The notes under the pieces were generated by a model. The model was given only the letters and a program-made list of their open reading frames with translations, searched no databases and had not been told where the DNA came from. Shown here in pieces: positions 11,024 through 22,192 of a stretch of 35,805 nt of DNA; position 1 is the stretch's first letter, and each line of letters opens with the position of its first letter. The stretch is from the NCBI GenBank assembly GCA_902589095.1, contig CACIRR010000008.1, forward strand, positions 1 to 35,805, given 5' to 3'. Both the position numbers and the translations under genes were made by a program. The DNA comes from an uncultured Alphaproteobacteria bacterium (GTDB lineage: Bacteria; Pseudomonadota; Alphaproteobacteria; HIMB59; GCA-002718135).

Positions 11024-11896
11024 TTTTTCTAGATTATAGTAAAGCAATTTCTCTAAGATAGGATTGTTAAAAAACTCTCTTTTGTATTTTTTAATAAATT
11101 CTTCAATTATTTTTATGCCATAATCTCTTACTCCTGTTTTTCCGATTGCACTTAAGAGTGTTCGTTTACCTTGTTTTCTATCTTTTCCAGGGGTTTTGCC
11201 AATTTCTTTAAACGTATTTGTCTCATCAATAAAATCATCAGCTATTTGAAATAATGTACCAAATAAAGATCCGTAATTTTTACTAAAGTTTATTCTTTTC
11301 TCTGATTGTTTATTAATCATAAAAGGAGAAGCGAAGGAAAACTCAAATAATCTTCCTGTTTTTTTATGATACATTTCAATAATTTTTTTTTTACTGATAT
11401 TTTTATTTTCATAAATCAAGTCCAAAGATTGTCCTCCAGCTAATCCCTGGTAACCTGTGCATAATGATAAATAATTAATTAATTTTATGTTTTTTTTTTC
11501 ATCAATATTATTTAAGTTCCCTGATAACAATTGAAAGGCAAAATCATGTAATGCATCACCTGCTAAAATCGCTGTTGCTTCCCCAAATTTTCTATGGTTG
11601 CTAGGTTTGCCTCTTCTAAAATCATCGTTATCCATACTTGGAAGGTCATCATGAATTAATGAGTATGAATGTATTGATTCGATTGATGAAGAAATTATCA
11701 TTGCATTATGTTTTGATAAATTTACAATTTTAGATGCTTCAGATACTAAAAACGCCCTAATTCTCTTACCACCTTTAATAGAGCTATATTTCATTGCTTT
11801 AGCAAGTATGCTTTTATCAAGCTTTGCTTCTAATATTCTTTTATAAAAATTATCAAATTCCAGTTTGTGATGATCTATCAACTTATTTATTTTCAT
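11015..11896 (-). CDS. ispA: Polyprenyl synthetase family protein (farnesyl/geranyl diphosphate synthase type)
   Basis: GGKRIRAFL, first Asp-rich motif SLIHDDLPSMDND, second Asp-rich motif QIADDFID, GKTPGKDRKQGKRT. Confidence 0.92.
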   Translation of the reverse strand: MKINKLIDHHKLEFDNFYKRILEAKLDKSILAKAMKYSSIKGGKRIRAFLVSEASKIVNLSKHNAMIISSSIESIHSYSLIHDDLPSMDNDDFRRGKPSNHRKFGEATAILAGDALHDFAFQLLSGNLNNIDEKKNIKLINYLSLCTGYQGLAGGQSLDLIYENKNISKKKIIEMYHKKTGRLFEFSFASPFMINKQSEKRINFSKNYGSLFGTLFQIADDFIDETNTFKEIGKTPGKDRKQGKRTLLSAIGKTGVRDYGIKIIEEFIKKYKREFFNNPILEKLLYYNLEKLE

Positions 11897-11955
11897 ATTT
11901 GTTTTTTATATTTGTTTTAATCTCTAAATTATTTATTACAATAAACTAATAAAAT

Positions 11956-13002
11956 ATGAGAATCGAAGAAGAAATTAAGCTTGACTATTCAGATGTACTT
12001 TTTAGGCCTAAAAGAAGCACATTAAAAAGTAGAAGAGAAGTCAATCTTAATAGAAAATATAAATTTAAGTACTCCAAATTAAGCTGGGAAGGAGTTCCAA
12101 TAATAGCATCTAATATGGATGGTGTTGGAGAAGTTGGCGTTGCAAAAAAACTAGCATCATTCAAAATGATGACAGCGCTTACCAAACAGCATGATGATAA
12201 AGATATAAACAAACTACTTGCATCCACATCAACAAATTCAATCCATAATTTTGTAGCTTTAAGCTGTGGAACCAGTAAAGATAGTTACTCAAGATTAAAT
12301 ATACTACTAAAAAAATATCCTAAATTTAAATTTATCTGCATAGATGTAGCAAATGGATATTCTGAAAATTTTAGTCATTTTGTTAGTGAGGTAAGAAAGA
12401 AATATCCTACTAAAACAATTATAGCTGGAAATGTTGTTACTGCAGATATGACTCAGGAATTAGTTTTAAGTGGCGCAGATATTGTTAAGGTCGGCATAGG
12501 TCCTGGAAGTGTTTGTACAACGAGAATTCAGACTGGAGTTGGATACCCCCAACTAAGTGCTGTACTTGAATGTGCTGATGCTGCTCATGGCCTTGGGGCG
12601 CATATTATTGCTGATGGCGGATGTACAAGTCCTGGTGATGTAGCTAAAGGATTTGGTGCAGGTGCAGATTTCGTGATGTTAGGTGGCATGCTTGCAGGAC
12701 ACAAAGAGGGTGGTGGTGAAATAATCAAGGATGAAGAAAAGAGCTATATTGAATTTTATGGATCAAGCTCAGAAGAAGCTAATGAAAAACATTATGGTGG
12801 ATTGGCTAGTTATAGGTCTTCTGAAGGAAAAAAAGTAAGAATTAAATATAGATCTTCATTAGATAAGACAGTTAAAGATATTTTGGGAGGCATTAGGAGT
12901 AGTTGCACATATGTTGGTGCGCCAACTTTAAAACAGCTTAGTAAATGTACTACTTTTGTTAGAGTCAATAACCAATACAATGATGTTTTCGGCAAAGTAT
13001 AA
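11956..13002 (+). CDS. guaC: GMP reductase
   Basis: LDYSDVLFRPKRSTLKSR, ASNMDGVG, VKVGIGPGSVCTTRIQTGVGYPQLSA, YGGLASYRSSEGK, GGIRSSCTYVGA. Confidence 0.92.
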   Translation: MRIEEEIKLDYSDVLFRPKRSTLKSRREVNLNRKYKFKYSKLSWEGVPIIASNMDGVGEVGVAKKLASFKMMTALTKQHDDKDINKLLASTSTNSIHNFVALSCGTSKDSYSRLNILLKKYPKFKFICIDVANGYSENFSHFVSEVRKKYPTKTIIAGNVVTADMTQELVLSGADIVKVGIGPGSVCTTRIQTGVGYPQLSAVLECADAAHGLGAHIIADGGCTSPGDVAKGFGAGADFVMLGGMLAGHKEGGGEIIKDEEKSYIEFYGSSSEEANEKHYGGLASYRSSEGKKVRIKYRSSLDKTVKDILGGIRSSCTYVGAPTLKQLSKCTTFVRVNNQYNDVFGKV

Positions 13003-13010
13003 TTAATTTC

Positions 13011-14597
13011 TTAATATCCTATAGCCAATCCATCTTTTCTTGAGTCAGATCCACCGATTAAAACTCCTTTTTTTCGATCAATCATAATCGCTTGTCCCCC
13101 ACCAATAGCATCCTCAACTAATTGAATATCATGTCCAAAATCTGAAAGATCTCTAATTAAAGACTTAGAGAATGATTTTTCAATTTTAAGTTTGTCATTT
13201 AAAGCAAATGCTCTCTGTGTATCTATAGCCTCTTGAATACTCATTCCAAACTCAAAAATATTTTGCAATACATGTACTTGTCCAATTGGTTGGTATTGAC
13301 CACCCATTACCCCGTAAGAAAAAATAGTTTCATTATTCTTATCGGTTAGCAATCCTGGAATTATTGTATGTAAGGGTCTTTTATTTGGTTCAATGCAATT
13401 TGGATGACCTTCCTCTAACCTAAAATTTACACCTCTATTTTGAAATAAAACTCCTGATTTTTCAGAACAAATACCACTTCCAAATGCATGGCAAATTGAG
13501 TTTATAAAAGAAACAGCATTAAGATCTTTATCAACAACAGTTAAATAAATCGTTTCAGGATGAGAAGTCACATGAGATTTAGGTGAATTATAAACCTTTT
13601 CAAGACTTATTTTATTTAGCAATTTGTCAATAGATTGTTGATTCATTAATTCCTCAAAATTAAAAGATGTAAAATTAGGATCCCCAAGCTTCGTTTCTTT
13701 TAATTCAAAGCAAACTTTTGTAACCTCAGCTTGTATATGAAATCTTTGAGCACTTAAAAAGGGGATGTTATTCCAATCAAAGTTTTCTAACAATTTCATC
13801 ATTAAATGAACTATTACACCAGGACCATTTGGCGGGCATTGATGTATAAAATTTTCTTTGTAATTTGAAAATAATGTGTCTGAAATTATTGTATACTGAT
13901 TATAAAAATCTTCTTCTGTATGAGTTCCCCCAAGTTTATTTAAACTTTTAACCATATCTCTTGCAATTTCACCTTCGTAAAATCCTTTTGCACCTTTTTG
14001 GCCAATCATTTTTAGGGTATCAGCTAATTTTGTGTTTTTATACTTTGACGTAAACTCTGGCGCCTTATCATTAGTAAGAAATTCTTTTTTTGTGATTTTA
14101 TTTTTTTTTAATTTATCTTCATTTTTTTTCCAATGATAAGCTTCAATTTCGTGAACAGGAAATCCTTCTCTAGCGTATTCTTCAGCAGTTTTAAATAATT
14201 GCTCAAAATCTAATTTTCCAAATTTTTTATGCATTTCATACCATGCATCTACTGCCCCTGGTATTGTGACTGAATGAGGACTTAAAAGTCCAATTTTATC
14301 AATTTTATTTTTTTTAAAATAATCCAGATCAGCATGTTTAGGATTAATACCAGAACCATTAAATGAAAGTGGATTATTATTTTCCATTTTAACTATTGCA
14401 AAACAGTCACCCCCAATTCCAGTTGAGCCTGGCTCAACTACAGATAATACAGCAGATGCAGCAATTGCAGCGTCAACTGCATTTCCTCCCATTCTTAGTA
14501 TATTAATTGCTTCTTGAGAACTAAGTGGCTGAGAAGTAGCTACCATGGCATTATTTGCTAGGATATTTGATCTTCCTTTTTCATAGATTTTTCTCAT
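13011..14597 (-). CDS. Gamma-glutamyltransferase family protein (Ntn hydrolase, YwrD-like motif)
   Basis: NAMVATSQPLSSQEAINILRMGGNAVDAAIAASAVLSVVEPGSTGIGGDCFAI; putative catalytic segment HPETIYLTVVDKDLNAVSFINS. No signal peptide. Confidence 0.9.
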   Translation of the reverse strand: MRKIYEKGRSNILANNAMVATSQPLSSQEAINILRMGGNAVDAAIAASAVLSVVEPGSTGIGGDCFAIVKMENNNPLSFNGSGINPKHADLDYFKKNKIDKIGLLSPHSVTIPGAVDAWYEMHKKFGKLDFEQLFKTAEEYAREGFPVHEIEAYHWKKNEDKLKKNKITKKEFLTNDKAPEFTSKYKNTKLADTLKMIGQKGAKGFYEGEIARDMVKSLNKLGGTHTEEDFYNQYTIISDTLFSNYKENFIHQCPPNGPGVIVHLMMKLLENFDWNNIPFLSAQRFHIQAEVTKVCFELKETKLGDPNFTSFNFEELMNQQSIDKLLNKISLEKVYNSPKSHVTSHPETIYLTVVDKDLNAVSFINSICHAFGSGICSEKSGVLFQNRGVNFRLEEGHPNCIEPNKRPLHTIIPGLLTDKNNETIFSYGVMGGQYQPIGQVHVLQNIFEFGMSIQEAIDTQRAFALNDKLKIEKSFSKSLIRDLSDFGHDIQLVEDAIGGGQAIMIDRKKGVLIGGSDSRKDGLAIGY

Positions 14598-14659
14598 ATT
14601 AAGCTATTTTTAATATATGTTTGACAAACTAAATCATAGAATTTAATAGCCCTCTTATT

Positions 14660-14785
14660 ATGAAAGTTAGATGCTCATTAAAATCGGCCAAAACTAGAGA
14701 CAAAGATTGCAAACTTGTCAGAAGAAAAGGCAGAATTTATGTTATTAATAAAAAAAATCCTAGAATGAAAGCTCGTCAGGGCTAA
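14660..14785 (+). CDS. rpmJ: 50S ribosomal protein L36 (absent from the supplied ORF track)
   Basis: Manual translation: [41 protein letters not shown], 41 aa; a clear bL36 sequence. Confidence 0.96.
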   Translation: MKVRCSLKSAKTRDKDCKLVRRKGRIYVINKKNPRMKARQG

Positions 14786-15726
14786 TAATTTTCTGCTAAA
14801 TATTTTTCAGCTTCCAGTGCAGCCATACATCCCATACCTGCAGCGGTTACAGCCTGTCTAAAAACTTTATCTTTTACATCTCCTGCAGCATAGACACCTT
14901 TAATATTCGTTTCTGTACTGTCAGGCTTAGTAATAATATAGTTTTCATCATCCATTTTAATTTTATTTTTAAATAAAGAAGTTGCTGGATCATGTCCTAT
15001 AGCAATAAATGCACCTGTTGCTTTTATAATTTTTTCCGAATTATTATTAACATTTCTTAATTTTATTTCTTCAAGAGCAAGAGGTTCGTTTGAGCCGATA
15101 AATTCTTCAACAACGTGATCCCAGATTACATCTATTTTTGGATGTTTAAAAAGTCTTTCTTGAAGAATTTTTTCTGCACGCAATGTATTGCGTCTATGAA
15201 CCAAAGTTACCTTAGATGCAAAGTTTGTTAAATAAAGAGATTCTTCAACAGCGCTATTTCCTCCACCTACTACAATTATGTCTTGATCTTTAAAAAAAAA
15301 ACCATCGCATGTAGCGCATGCGGAAATTCCAAAGCCCTTAAATTTATTTTCTGTTTCTATATTTAACCATCTTGCTTGAGCTCCTGTTGCAATAATTATT
15401 GATTTAGTAATGAACTTTATTCCTGAGTCTGTCTCAGCATGAAAAGGGTTATTATTAAACTCTACATTACTTATAATATCATGATGAAATTCGGTACCAA
15501 CTTTTACAGCCTGCTCTTTCATTTGTTCCATTAGCCAAGGACCTTGTATCACTTCTCCAAATCCAGGATAGTTTTCAACATCAGTTGTAATTGTTAATTG
15601 TCCTCCAGGCTCTAATCCCGACACAAGGTGAGGTTTTAAATTTGCTCTTGCCGCATAAATTGCAGCTGTGTATCCAGCTGGGCCTGAACCAATGATCAAC
15701 ACATCTGTTTCTATTATTTTCGCCAT
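14782..15726 (-). CDS. trxB: Thioredoxin-disulfide reductase
   Basis: [30 protein letters not shown] redox Cxx[35 protein letters not shown]. Confidence 0.97.
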   Translation of the reverse strand: MAKIIETDVLIIGSGPAGYTAAIYAARANLKPHLVSGLEPGGQLTITTDVENYPGFGEVIQGPWLMEQMKEQAVKVGTEFHHDIISNVEFNNNPFHAETDSGIKFITKSIIIATGAQARWLNIETENKFKGFGISACATCDGFFFKDQDIIVVGGGNSAVEESLYLTNFASKVTLVHRRNTLRAEKILQERLFKHPKIDVIWDHVVEEFIGSNEPLALEEIKLRNVNNNSEKIIKATGAFIAIGHDPATSLFKNKIKMDDENYIITKPDSTETNIKGVYAAGDVKDKVFRQAVTAAGMGCMAALEAEKYLAENY

Positions 15727-15749
15727 TTTTTAAATATTGTATGTATTAG

Positions 15750-16364
15750 TCAATTTTCAACTGGCCAGTCTGTTTTGAAGGAAACATAGTTAATTTGTAT
15801 ACAACGTCTTTCTTTTTTAATTTCTTTTAATTCGAGTCCGTGCCAAGTATCCTCCCCAGATGAAAAGAAATACCCATTATTATGTACATACTTAATTGTT
15901 TTCACTAGTTTAAAATCTTTATCATATAGATCAGTTCCTAAATTTTCTGACTCTTGGTATGGGTTTGCCCAAATCATCATAGTCATAAGTTTTTCAGGTA
16001 TATCTTTATGAGGTTTTAACCAGAAACCTTTTTTATCTCCTATAATTTCAAGTCTTACAAAAGAATTACTCAAATCTTTATTCAAGAAATTTCCAATTTT
16101 GGTATGAGTATCTTTTTTTTGAAGTTCGTTAATAACTTTAGTTAAATTAGGATAATATTTACAATTTTCTAAATCTAAAAAAAGTCTTAATTTTCCATCA
16201 AGACCTTGTCCTGTGTGATCAGCTGCCCTTGTTCCATCATAAGCTCGATCACCATCTGGAATATTTGTATAAGATATTTCATTTAATGTTCCAGAGTCTA
16301 AACAACTTGATAATTCCCAATGTTTGAATGGATAATCTGCGGAGCTTAAATTTTCTAAGTTCAT
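15750..16364 (-). CDS. 2OG-Fe(II) oxygenase-like protein
   Basis: HxD in KPHKDIPEKL, distal His in EDTWHGLE, candidate 2OG-binding Arg in RRCIQINYV. Confidence 0.65.
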   Translation of the reverse strand: MNLENLSSADYPFKHWELSSCLDSGTLNEISYTNIPDGDRAYDGTRAADHTGQGLDGKLRLFLDLENCKYYPNLTKVINELQKKDTHTKIGNFLNKDLSNSFVRLEIIGDKKGFWLKPHKDIPEKLMTMMIWANPYQESENLGTDLYDKDFKLVKTIKYVHNNGYFFSSGEDTWHGLELKEIKKERRCIQINYVSFKTDWPVEN

Positions 16365-17296
16365 AAGTTGTCTTTTATTATTCTTTTTTTAATAATGTTA
16401 CCAATTCTTTCTGATTCATTCAATAGATTGTATTCCCAATTTTCAAAATGATTAATTTTTTCTATGTCTCTAGTTATACCTAGTTGATTAAATTCATTAT
16501 GAAAACTAGAAATGCGAGAACTTTTTCTTTTAAAAGGTAAGTGGAATATATAAATTGGTCTACCTGATATGGCAGCTTCGCTAATCATTGATGTTGAGTC
16601 AGAAGTAACAATAAAAAAAGAGGATGTTTGAATAGCCTGTTCATATGGGTTTTCTCCTTCTCCACTCCAAATATTAGTAATATTATCTAGCCTTTGAGTG
16701 ATTATTTTTTTTACTAGATCAGAAGTTCTTCTTGACGTAATTATTTGTAATTCAATACTTTGATTATTTTTTTTTAATTCAAAAAGTTTGTCACATAGTT
16801 TATTCGCTTCTTTAATTCCAAAATAATAGTGTTGATTATCTCCACCAATTATACAAGTTAATAAGTTAGAATTAATATTCTGATTATTTTTTGATAAATG
16901 ATGTAACGCACCAATTGAATTTAATACATTATTTCCATAAAATTTATCATGGTTTGGACTAACTATAAAATTAAAATTTTTTGGAGAAATTTTAGGATTT
17001 TGTATATGAATATTTATTAGGTTGTAAAATTTTTTTTTACAGAAAAGAGAAAAATATACACTTTTTCTTCCACACGATACAAGAATATCTGGTTTTAAAT
17101 CAATAGGTATTTTATTTTTAAAGATCCATTTATATATAGGTAAAAAACCAGGCTGAAGTTTATTCCATGGAAAAATAAGATCAGTCTTTATGTGTGTAAT
17201 ATTATTGCTAATTTGTTTTGATAAGCCAGTAACTTGACTTATCATTCCTTGGGAGCCATCGGTAACAGCCCATATTTTAGGATTATTAGAATTCAA
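16361..17296 (-). CDS. Mitochondrial fission ELM1 family protein (DUF1022; GT-B-like)
   Basis: IWAVTDGSQGMISQVTGLSKQI, DILVSCGRKSVYFSL, IVTSDSTSMISEAAISGRPIYIFHLPFKRKSSRISSFHNEF. Start codon is TTG, overlapping the greA stop. Confidence 0.82.
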   Translation of the reverse strand: MNSNNPKIWAVTDGSQGMISQVTGLSKQISNNITHIKTDLIFPWNKLQPGFLPIYKWIFKNKIPIDLKPDILVSCGRKSVYFSLFCKKKFYNLINIHIQNPKISPKNFNFIVSPNHDKFYGNNVLNSIGALHHLSKNNQNINSNLLTCIIGGDNQHYYFGIKEANKLCDKLFELKKNNQSIELQIITSRRTSDLVKKIITQRLDNITNIWSGEGENPYEQAIQTSSFFIVTSDSTSMISEAAISGRPIYIFHLPFKRKSSRISSFHNEFNQLGITRDIEKINHFENWEYNLLNESERIGNIIKKRIIKDNL

Positions 17297-17766
17297 ATGT
17301 ATGTTACTGATTTAATTGTATAGGATTTTTGTCCTTTAGGACTATTAATTTCTACTACGTCGTCAATTGCTTTATTAATTAAGCCTTTTGCAAGAGGGCT
17401 ATTTACTGAAAGTTTATTATTTTTAATATCAGATTCGTATTCACCAACAATTTGATATGTTGCTGACTCACCAGTATCATCATCTTCGATTTCTACTGTT
17501 GCTCCAAACTTAATATCATCCCCCTCTAAACTTTTAACGTCAATTACTTCTGCACGACTAATTGCACTTTCTAGATCTGCAATTTTGCCCTCTATTAAGC
17601 TTTGTTGTTCTTTTGCGTATTGATATTCTGCATTTTCTGATAAATCACCATGACTTCTAGCCTCAGCAATTGCTTCTATTATATTAGGTCTATCTTCATT
17701 TAGTAACTTTTTTAGCTCTTTTTGAAGATTATGATACCCATTAGCTGTCATTGGTATTTTATTCAT
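17293..17766 (-). CDS. greA: Transcription elongation factor GreA
   Basis: IPMTANGYHNLQKELKKLLNEDRPNIIEAIAEARSHGDLSENAEYQYAKEQQ. Confidence 0.97.
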   Translation of the reverse strand: MNKIPMTANGYHNLQKELKKLLNEDRPNIIEAIAEARSHGDLSENAEYQYAKEQQSLIEGKIADLESAISRAEVIDVKSLEGDDIKFGATVEIEDDDTGESATYQIVGEYESDIKNNKLSVNSPLAKGLINKAIDDVVEINSPKGQKSYTIKSVTYI

Positions 17767-17805
17767 AATTCTATGATGATATATTTTTGATTTAAGTCAA
17801 TATAT

Positions 17806-20800
17806 TTAGATTAAATCTTGTAAACTTTTAACTTTTAAGGAACTGTTTTTCAAGTGCTCTATAGTATCTACTGCAATTTTTGCTCCTCTAATAGTAGTAT
17901 AATAAGGAATATTATAAGTTAGCGCAGTTCTTCTAATGCTATAACTATCTCTGATCGATCCTTGGGTTTTTGTTGTATTAATAACTAAATCAATTTGATT
18001 TGCTTTAATTGCATCAACAATATGTGGTCTGCCTTCTTTAACTTTATTAATTGTTTCAACATTTAAATTATTTTCATCTAAAAACTTTGAGGTACCTTTA
18101 GTTGCAACTATTTTAAAATTCAAATCTAGTAATTTTTTAGTAATTTTTAAGATATATTTTTTATTATGATCATCAATTGAAATAAATACCTTTCCCTTAG
18201 ATGGTAAAATCGTGCCACAAGCAATTTGACTTTTTGCAAAAGCAGATAAAAATGTACTATCAATGCCCATAACTTCACCGGTTGATTTCATTTCAGGACC
18301 CAGTACTAAATCTACACCATCAAATTTATTAAATGGGAATACTGACTCTTTAACATTAAAAGTATTCAAATCTTTTACGTTAAAATTTTTCAGAATGTCT
18401 TTTAATAGATCGCCTGTCATTACCTTGGCAGCAATTTTGGCAATGGGGATACTTCTTGCTTTTGCAACAAACGGCACAGTTCTGCTTGCTCTAGGATTTA
18501 CCTCTAAAACATATACCTCATCATTTTTTAATGCTAATTGAGTGTTCATTAGACCAATTACTTTTATCTCTGCAGCTATACTAGATACCCATTCTATAAT
18601 TTTTTTTTGGATTTCTATTGAAATTGAAAAGGGTGGTAAAGAGCAAGCACTATCACCGGAGTGAATTCCTGCTTCTTCTATATGTTCCATTATCCCAGCA
18701 ACAAAAATTTCTCCAGAGCTGTCTCTAATGATATCTACATCAACTTCAGTTGCATTTTCAAGATATTGATCCACAAGAATTATATTATTTGACGATACCT
18801 CCAAGGCACTTTTAGTAAATTCTGCAAGATGTTTTTCATTATACGCAATCTCCATTGCTCTTCCTCCTAAAACGTATGAAGGTCTAACTAATACAGGATA
18901 TCCAATTTCATTAGCTATGGAATTTGCTTCTTTTAAATTTTTTGCAAAACCATTTTTGGGTTGTTGAATACTTAATTTACTAAGAGTTTCACTAAATCTA
19001 TCTCTGTCTTCTGCTAAATCTATTGCTTCTGTTGTTGTGCCAAGAATTTTTACACCCTCATTTTCTAGTTCGTTTGCAATCTTAAGGGGTGTTTGACCTC
19101 CAAACTGGACAAATATTCCAAGAACTTCACCAACCTCATCTTCTTTTCTGTATATTTCTAAAACACTTTCAGTTGTTAGTGGTTCAAAATATAATCTATC
19201 AGCTGTATCATAGTCAGTTGATACTGTTTCTGGATTACAGTTGATCATTATTGTTTCAATGCCTTTTTCTCTAAGTGCATATACTGCATGAACACAACAA
19301 TAATCAAATTCAATTCCCTGACCAATTCTATTAGGTCCCCCACCTAAAATGATAACCTTTTTATTTTTAGTAGGGTTAGACTCACAGAATGGTTTGTTGT
19401 GAAAATTCCAATCATAACTTGAATAAAGGTAGGGCGTCTTGGAGCCAAATTCACCGGCACAGGTATCTACAAGTCTAAATATCGGTCTAATATTATTTTG
19501 ATGTCTAAATTTTCTAATTTCTTTTTCCGAATTATTTTTTATTTTTGCAATTTTTTTATCAGTGAAGCCATTATGTTTGGCCAAAAGCATAATTTCTTTT
19601 GATAATTCACTTTCTCGAATTAGCTTTTCAATTTCAACAATTTTTTTAAGTTGATATATGAACCATTTATCATATTTTGTTATGTTATTTATTTCATCTT
19701 GATCAATTCCAAGACGAAGCGCCTGACCAATTGTTAACAATCTTTGTGAAGATTGAACTTTTAAATCATCAATAATTGTTTGTTTGCTGATAGTATGATT
19801 TTGTGGGACATCTAGTCCATCCAAGCCATATTCGAGAGAGCTAAATCCTTTTTGCAGACTTTCATTAAATGATCTTCCTATACTCATGGTCTCACCAACT
19901 GATTTCATTGAGGTGGTTAAATTTGAGTCAGCCCCACTAAATTTTTCAAAAGTAAATCTTGGAATTTTTGTTACAACATAATCGATGGTTGGTTCAAAGC
20001 TTGCAGGTGTTGTTTTTGTAATATCGTTCTTTAATTCATCCAGTGAATAGCCTACAGCTAATTTCGCTGCAATCTTTGCAATTGGAAAACCTGTTGCTTT
20101 TGAAGCAAGCGCAGAGGATCTACTTACTCTAGGGTTCATTTCAATAACATTTATTTCTCCATCTTCAGGGTTGATGGCAAACTGAACATTAGATCCACCC
20201 GTATCTACGCCAATCTTTTGCAATACTTTAATGCTAGCATTTCTTAGGATTTGATATTCTTTATCTGTTAAAGTTAGCGAAGGTGCTACTGTTATACTGT
20301 CACCAGTGTGGACTCCCATCGGGTCAATATTTTCAATTGAACAAATAATTATACAATTATCTTTATGATCTCTTACAACTTCCATCTCAAATTCTTTCCA
20401 GCCTGATACTGATTTTTCAATTAAAATTTGATTTGTTGGACTTGCACTGAGTCCTCTTTGACATAATTCAGAGAATTCCTCATCCGTATAAGCAACTCCA
20501 CCACCTGTCCCTCCTAAAGTAAAACTTGGTCTTATAACTAAAGGTAATTTTAATTTTTCTTTTACCTCTATTGCTTTTGTTAATTCCTCTACAATAACGC
20601 TCTCAGGACATTTTAATCCAATTTCCCTCATTGCGTCTTTAAATTTTTGCCTATCTTCTGCAAGCTCTATTGCTTCAGGATTAGCTCCAATCATCTTGAC
20701 ATTATTCTTCTTGAGGACTCCTGATTTTGCAAGTTCCATGGAAACATTTAAAGCAGTTTGACCACCCATTGTGGGTAATAAGGCATCAGGTTTCTCTAAT

Positions 20801-21036
20801 TCTATAATTTGCTCTACAAACTCTTTTGTAATTGGCTCAATGTAAGTTTTGTCAGATAAATCTGGATCAGTCATTATGGTTGCAGGATTCGAGTTTACTA
20901 AAACTACTTTATAACCTTCTTCTTTAAGAGATTTGCAAGCCTGAGCTCCGGAATAGTCAAACTCACATGCCTGCCCTATGACAATTGGTCCAGCCCCAAT
21001 TATTAATATTTTTTTTATATCTTGTCTTTTAGGCAT
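17806..21036 (-). CDS. carB: Carbamoyl-phosphate synthase large subunit
   Basis: 1076 aa, two ATP-grasp halves: [28 protein letters not shown] and [31 protein letters not shown]-terminal MGS-like domain. Confidence 0.98.
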   Translation of the reverse strand: MPKRQDIKKILIIGAGPIVIGQACEFDYSGAQACKSLKEEGYKVVLVNSNPATIMTDPDLSDKTYIEPITKEFVEQIIELEKPDALLPTMGGQTALNVSMELAKSGVLKKNNVKMIGANPEAIELAEDRQKFKDAMREIGLKCPESVIVEELTKAIEVKEKLKLPLVIRPSFTLGGTGGGVAYTDEEFSELCQRGLSASPTNQILIEKSVSGWKEFEMEVVRDHKDNCIIICSIENIDPMGVHTGDSITVAPSLTLTDKEYQILRNASIKVLQKIGVDTGGSNVQFAINPEDGEINVIEMNPRVSRSSALASKATGFPIAKIAAKLAVGYSLDELKNDITKTTPASFEPTIDYVVTKIPRFTFEKFSGADSNLTTSMKSVGETMSIGRSFNESLQKGFSSLEYGLDGLDVPQNHTISKQTIIDDLKVQSSQRLLTIGQALRLGIDQDEINNITKYDKWFIYQLKKIVEIEKLIRESELSKEIMLLAKHNGFTDKKIAKIKNNSEKEIRKFRHQNNIRPIFRLVDTCAGEFGSKTPYLYSSYDWNFHNKPFCESNPTKNKKVIILGGGPNRIGQGIEFDYCCVHAVYALREKGIETIMINCNPETVSTDYDTADRLYFEPLTTESVLEIYRKEDEVGEVLGIFVQFGGQTPLKIANELENEGVKILGTTTEAIDLAEDRDRFSETLSKLSIQQPKNGFAKNLKEANSIANEIGYPVLVRPSYVLGGRAMEIAYNEKHLAEFTKSALEVSSNNIILVDQYLENATEVDVDIIRDSSGEIFVAGIMEHIEEAGIHSGDSACSLPPFSISIEIQKKIIEWVSSIAAEIKVIGLMNTQLALKNDEVYVLEVNPRASRTVPFVAKARSIPIAKIAAKVMTGDLLKDILKNFNVKDLNTFNVKESVFPFNKFDGVDLVLGPEMKSTGEVMGIDSTFLSAFAKSQIACGTILPSKGKVFISIDDHNKKYILKITKKLLDLNFKIVATKGTSKFLDENNLNVETINKVKEGRPHIVDAIKANQIDLVINTTKTQGSIRDSYSIRRTALTYNIPYYTTIRGAKIAVDTIEHLKNSSLKVKSLQDLI

Positions 21037-22192
21037 GCATCTTAATTAATTTGTAAAACTCCCTGAAAAGATAATTACTATCATGAGGTCCAGGACTTGC
21101 CTCAGGGTGATATTGCACACTAAATACTGGTAGAGTTTTGTGCCTTATACCTTCATTTGATCCATCAAATAAAGATACATGCGTTTCTTCAACTTCATTT
21201 GGTAAGCTTGCTCTATCAACTTCAAAACCATGATTTTGTGATGTTATTTCTACAGTATTATTAATTAAATTTTTTACTGGTTGATTAGCACCTCTATGAC
21301 CCTGGTACATTTTTTTTGTTTTTGCACCAAGCGCAAGATTTATTAATTGATGACCAAGACAAATACCAAAAATGGGAATTTTAAGGTTGATAAGTTCTTT
21401 AATTGTTGGAAGTATCAATTTTATAGTAGCATCAGGATCTCCAGGTCCATTTGATAAAAAGATACCTTTTGGTTTTTGACTTAGAATTTCATTAATATTC
21501 GTTACAGCTGGCAAGATGGTGGGTTTAAAATTTAAATTTTTTAAATTTCTAAGAATATTTTGTTTAATTCCAAAATCTAAACACACAATTGGAAGAATTT
21601 CAAAACTTTCTTTTTCAATATCTTTTTTCCATAACCCATGATTCCACCTATAAACTTTCTTTGTAGATACTTGAGTTGCAAGATCCAAGTTTTCAAGTCC
21701 ATTCCATTGTTTTAATTGTTTTTGTATATTTTCTAAACTTTCATTATTTTCACCAAAATGAATTAAAGCCGATTTTTTAGCACCTTCTGAAGATAATTTT
21801 CTCGTTAAGTATCGAGTATCGATACCTGTAATTCCAGGAATATTATTTTTTTTTAAAAAAGAGTCTAAACTGTCTTGCGCCCTCCAATTTGAATAGTGTT
21901 CTAGCGTTTGATTGATAACACAACCTTCAGCATAAATTTTATTCGACTCTAAATCTTCATCATTTGTACCCACAATACCAATATGAGGAAAAGTAAATGT
22001 AATTATCTGTTTTGCGTATGATGGATCTGTCAAAGTCTCTTGATAGCCTGACTGAGATGTATTGAAGCATAATTCAGCAACAACTGATTTGATAGCTCCT
22101 ATTCCATCACCCCACAATATTTCACCATCGTCGAAAATTAAAGCAGCTGAAGGAGGGCGTAAGTGTTGTATTTTAATAATATCCCGCTGCAT
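21029..22192 (-). CDS. carA: Carbamoyl-phosphate synthase small subunit
   Basis: Class I glutamine amidotransferase triad region [12 protein letters not shown] and [12 protein letters not shown]; overlaps carB by 8 nt. Confidence 0.97.
   Translation of the reverse strand: MQRDIIKIQHLRPPSAALIFDDGEILWGDGIGAIKSVVAELCFNTSQSGYQETLTDPSYAKQIITFTFPHIGIVGTNDEDLESNKIYAEGCVINQTLEHYSNWRAQDSLDSFLKKNNIPGITGIDTRYLTRKLSSEGAKKSALIHFGENNESLENIQKQLKQWNGLENLDLATQVSTKKVYRWNHGLWKKDIEKESFEILPIVCLDFGIKQNILRNLKNLNFKPTILPAVTNINEILSQKPKGIFLSNGPGDPDATIKLILPTIKELINLKIPIFGICLGHQLINLALGAKTKKMYQGHRGANQPVKNLINNTVEITSQNHGFEVDRASLPNEVEETHVSLFDGSNEGIRHKTLPVFSVQYHPEASPGPHDSNYLFREFYKLIKMHA

Noticed and set aside
11985-12227. Minus-strand ORF inside guaC (also 12810-12995)
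   Set aside because: Antisense to a well-supported GMP reductase; no own start context or domain.
18263-18541. Plus-strand ORF of 92 aa inside carB
   Set aside because: Antisense to highly conserved carB sequence; shadow ORF.
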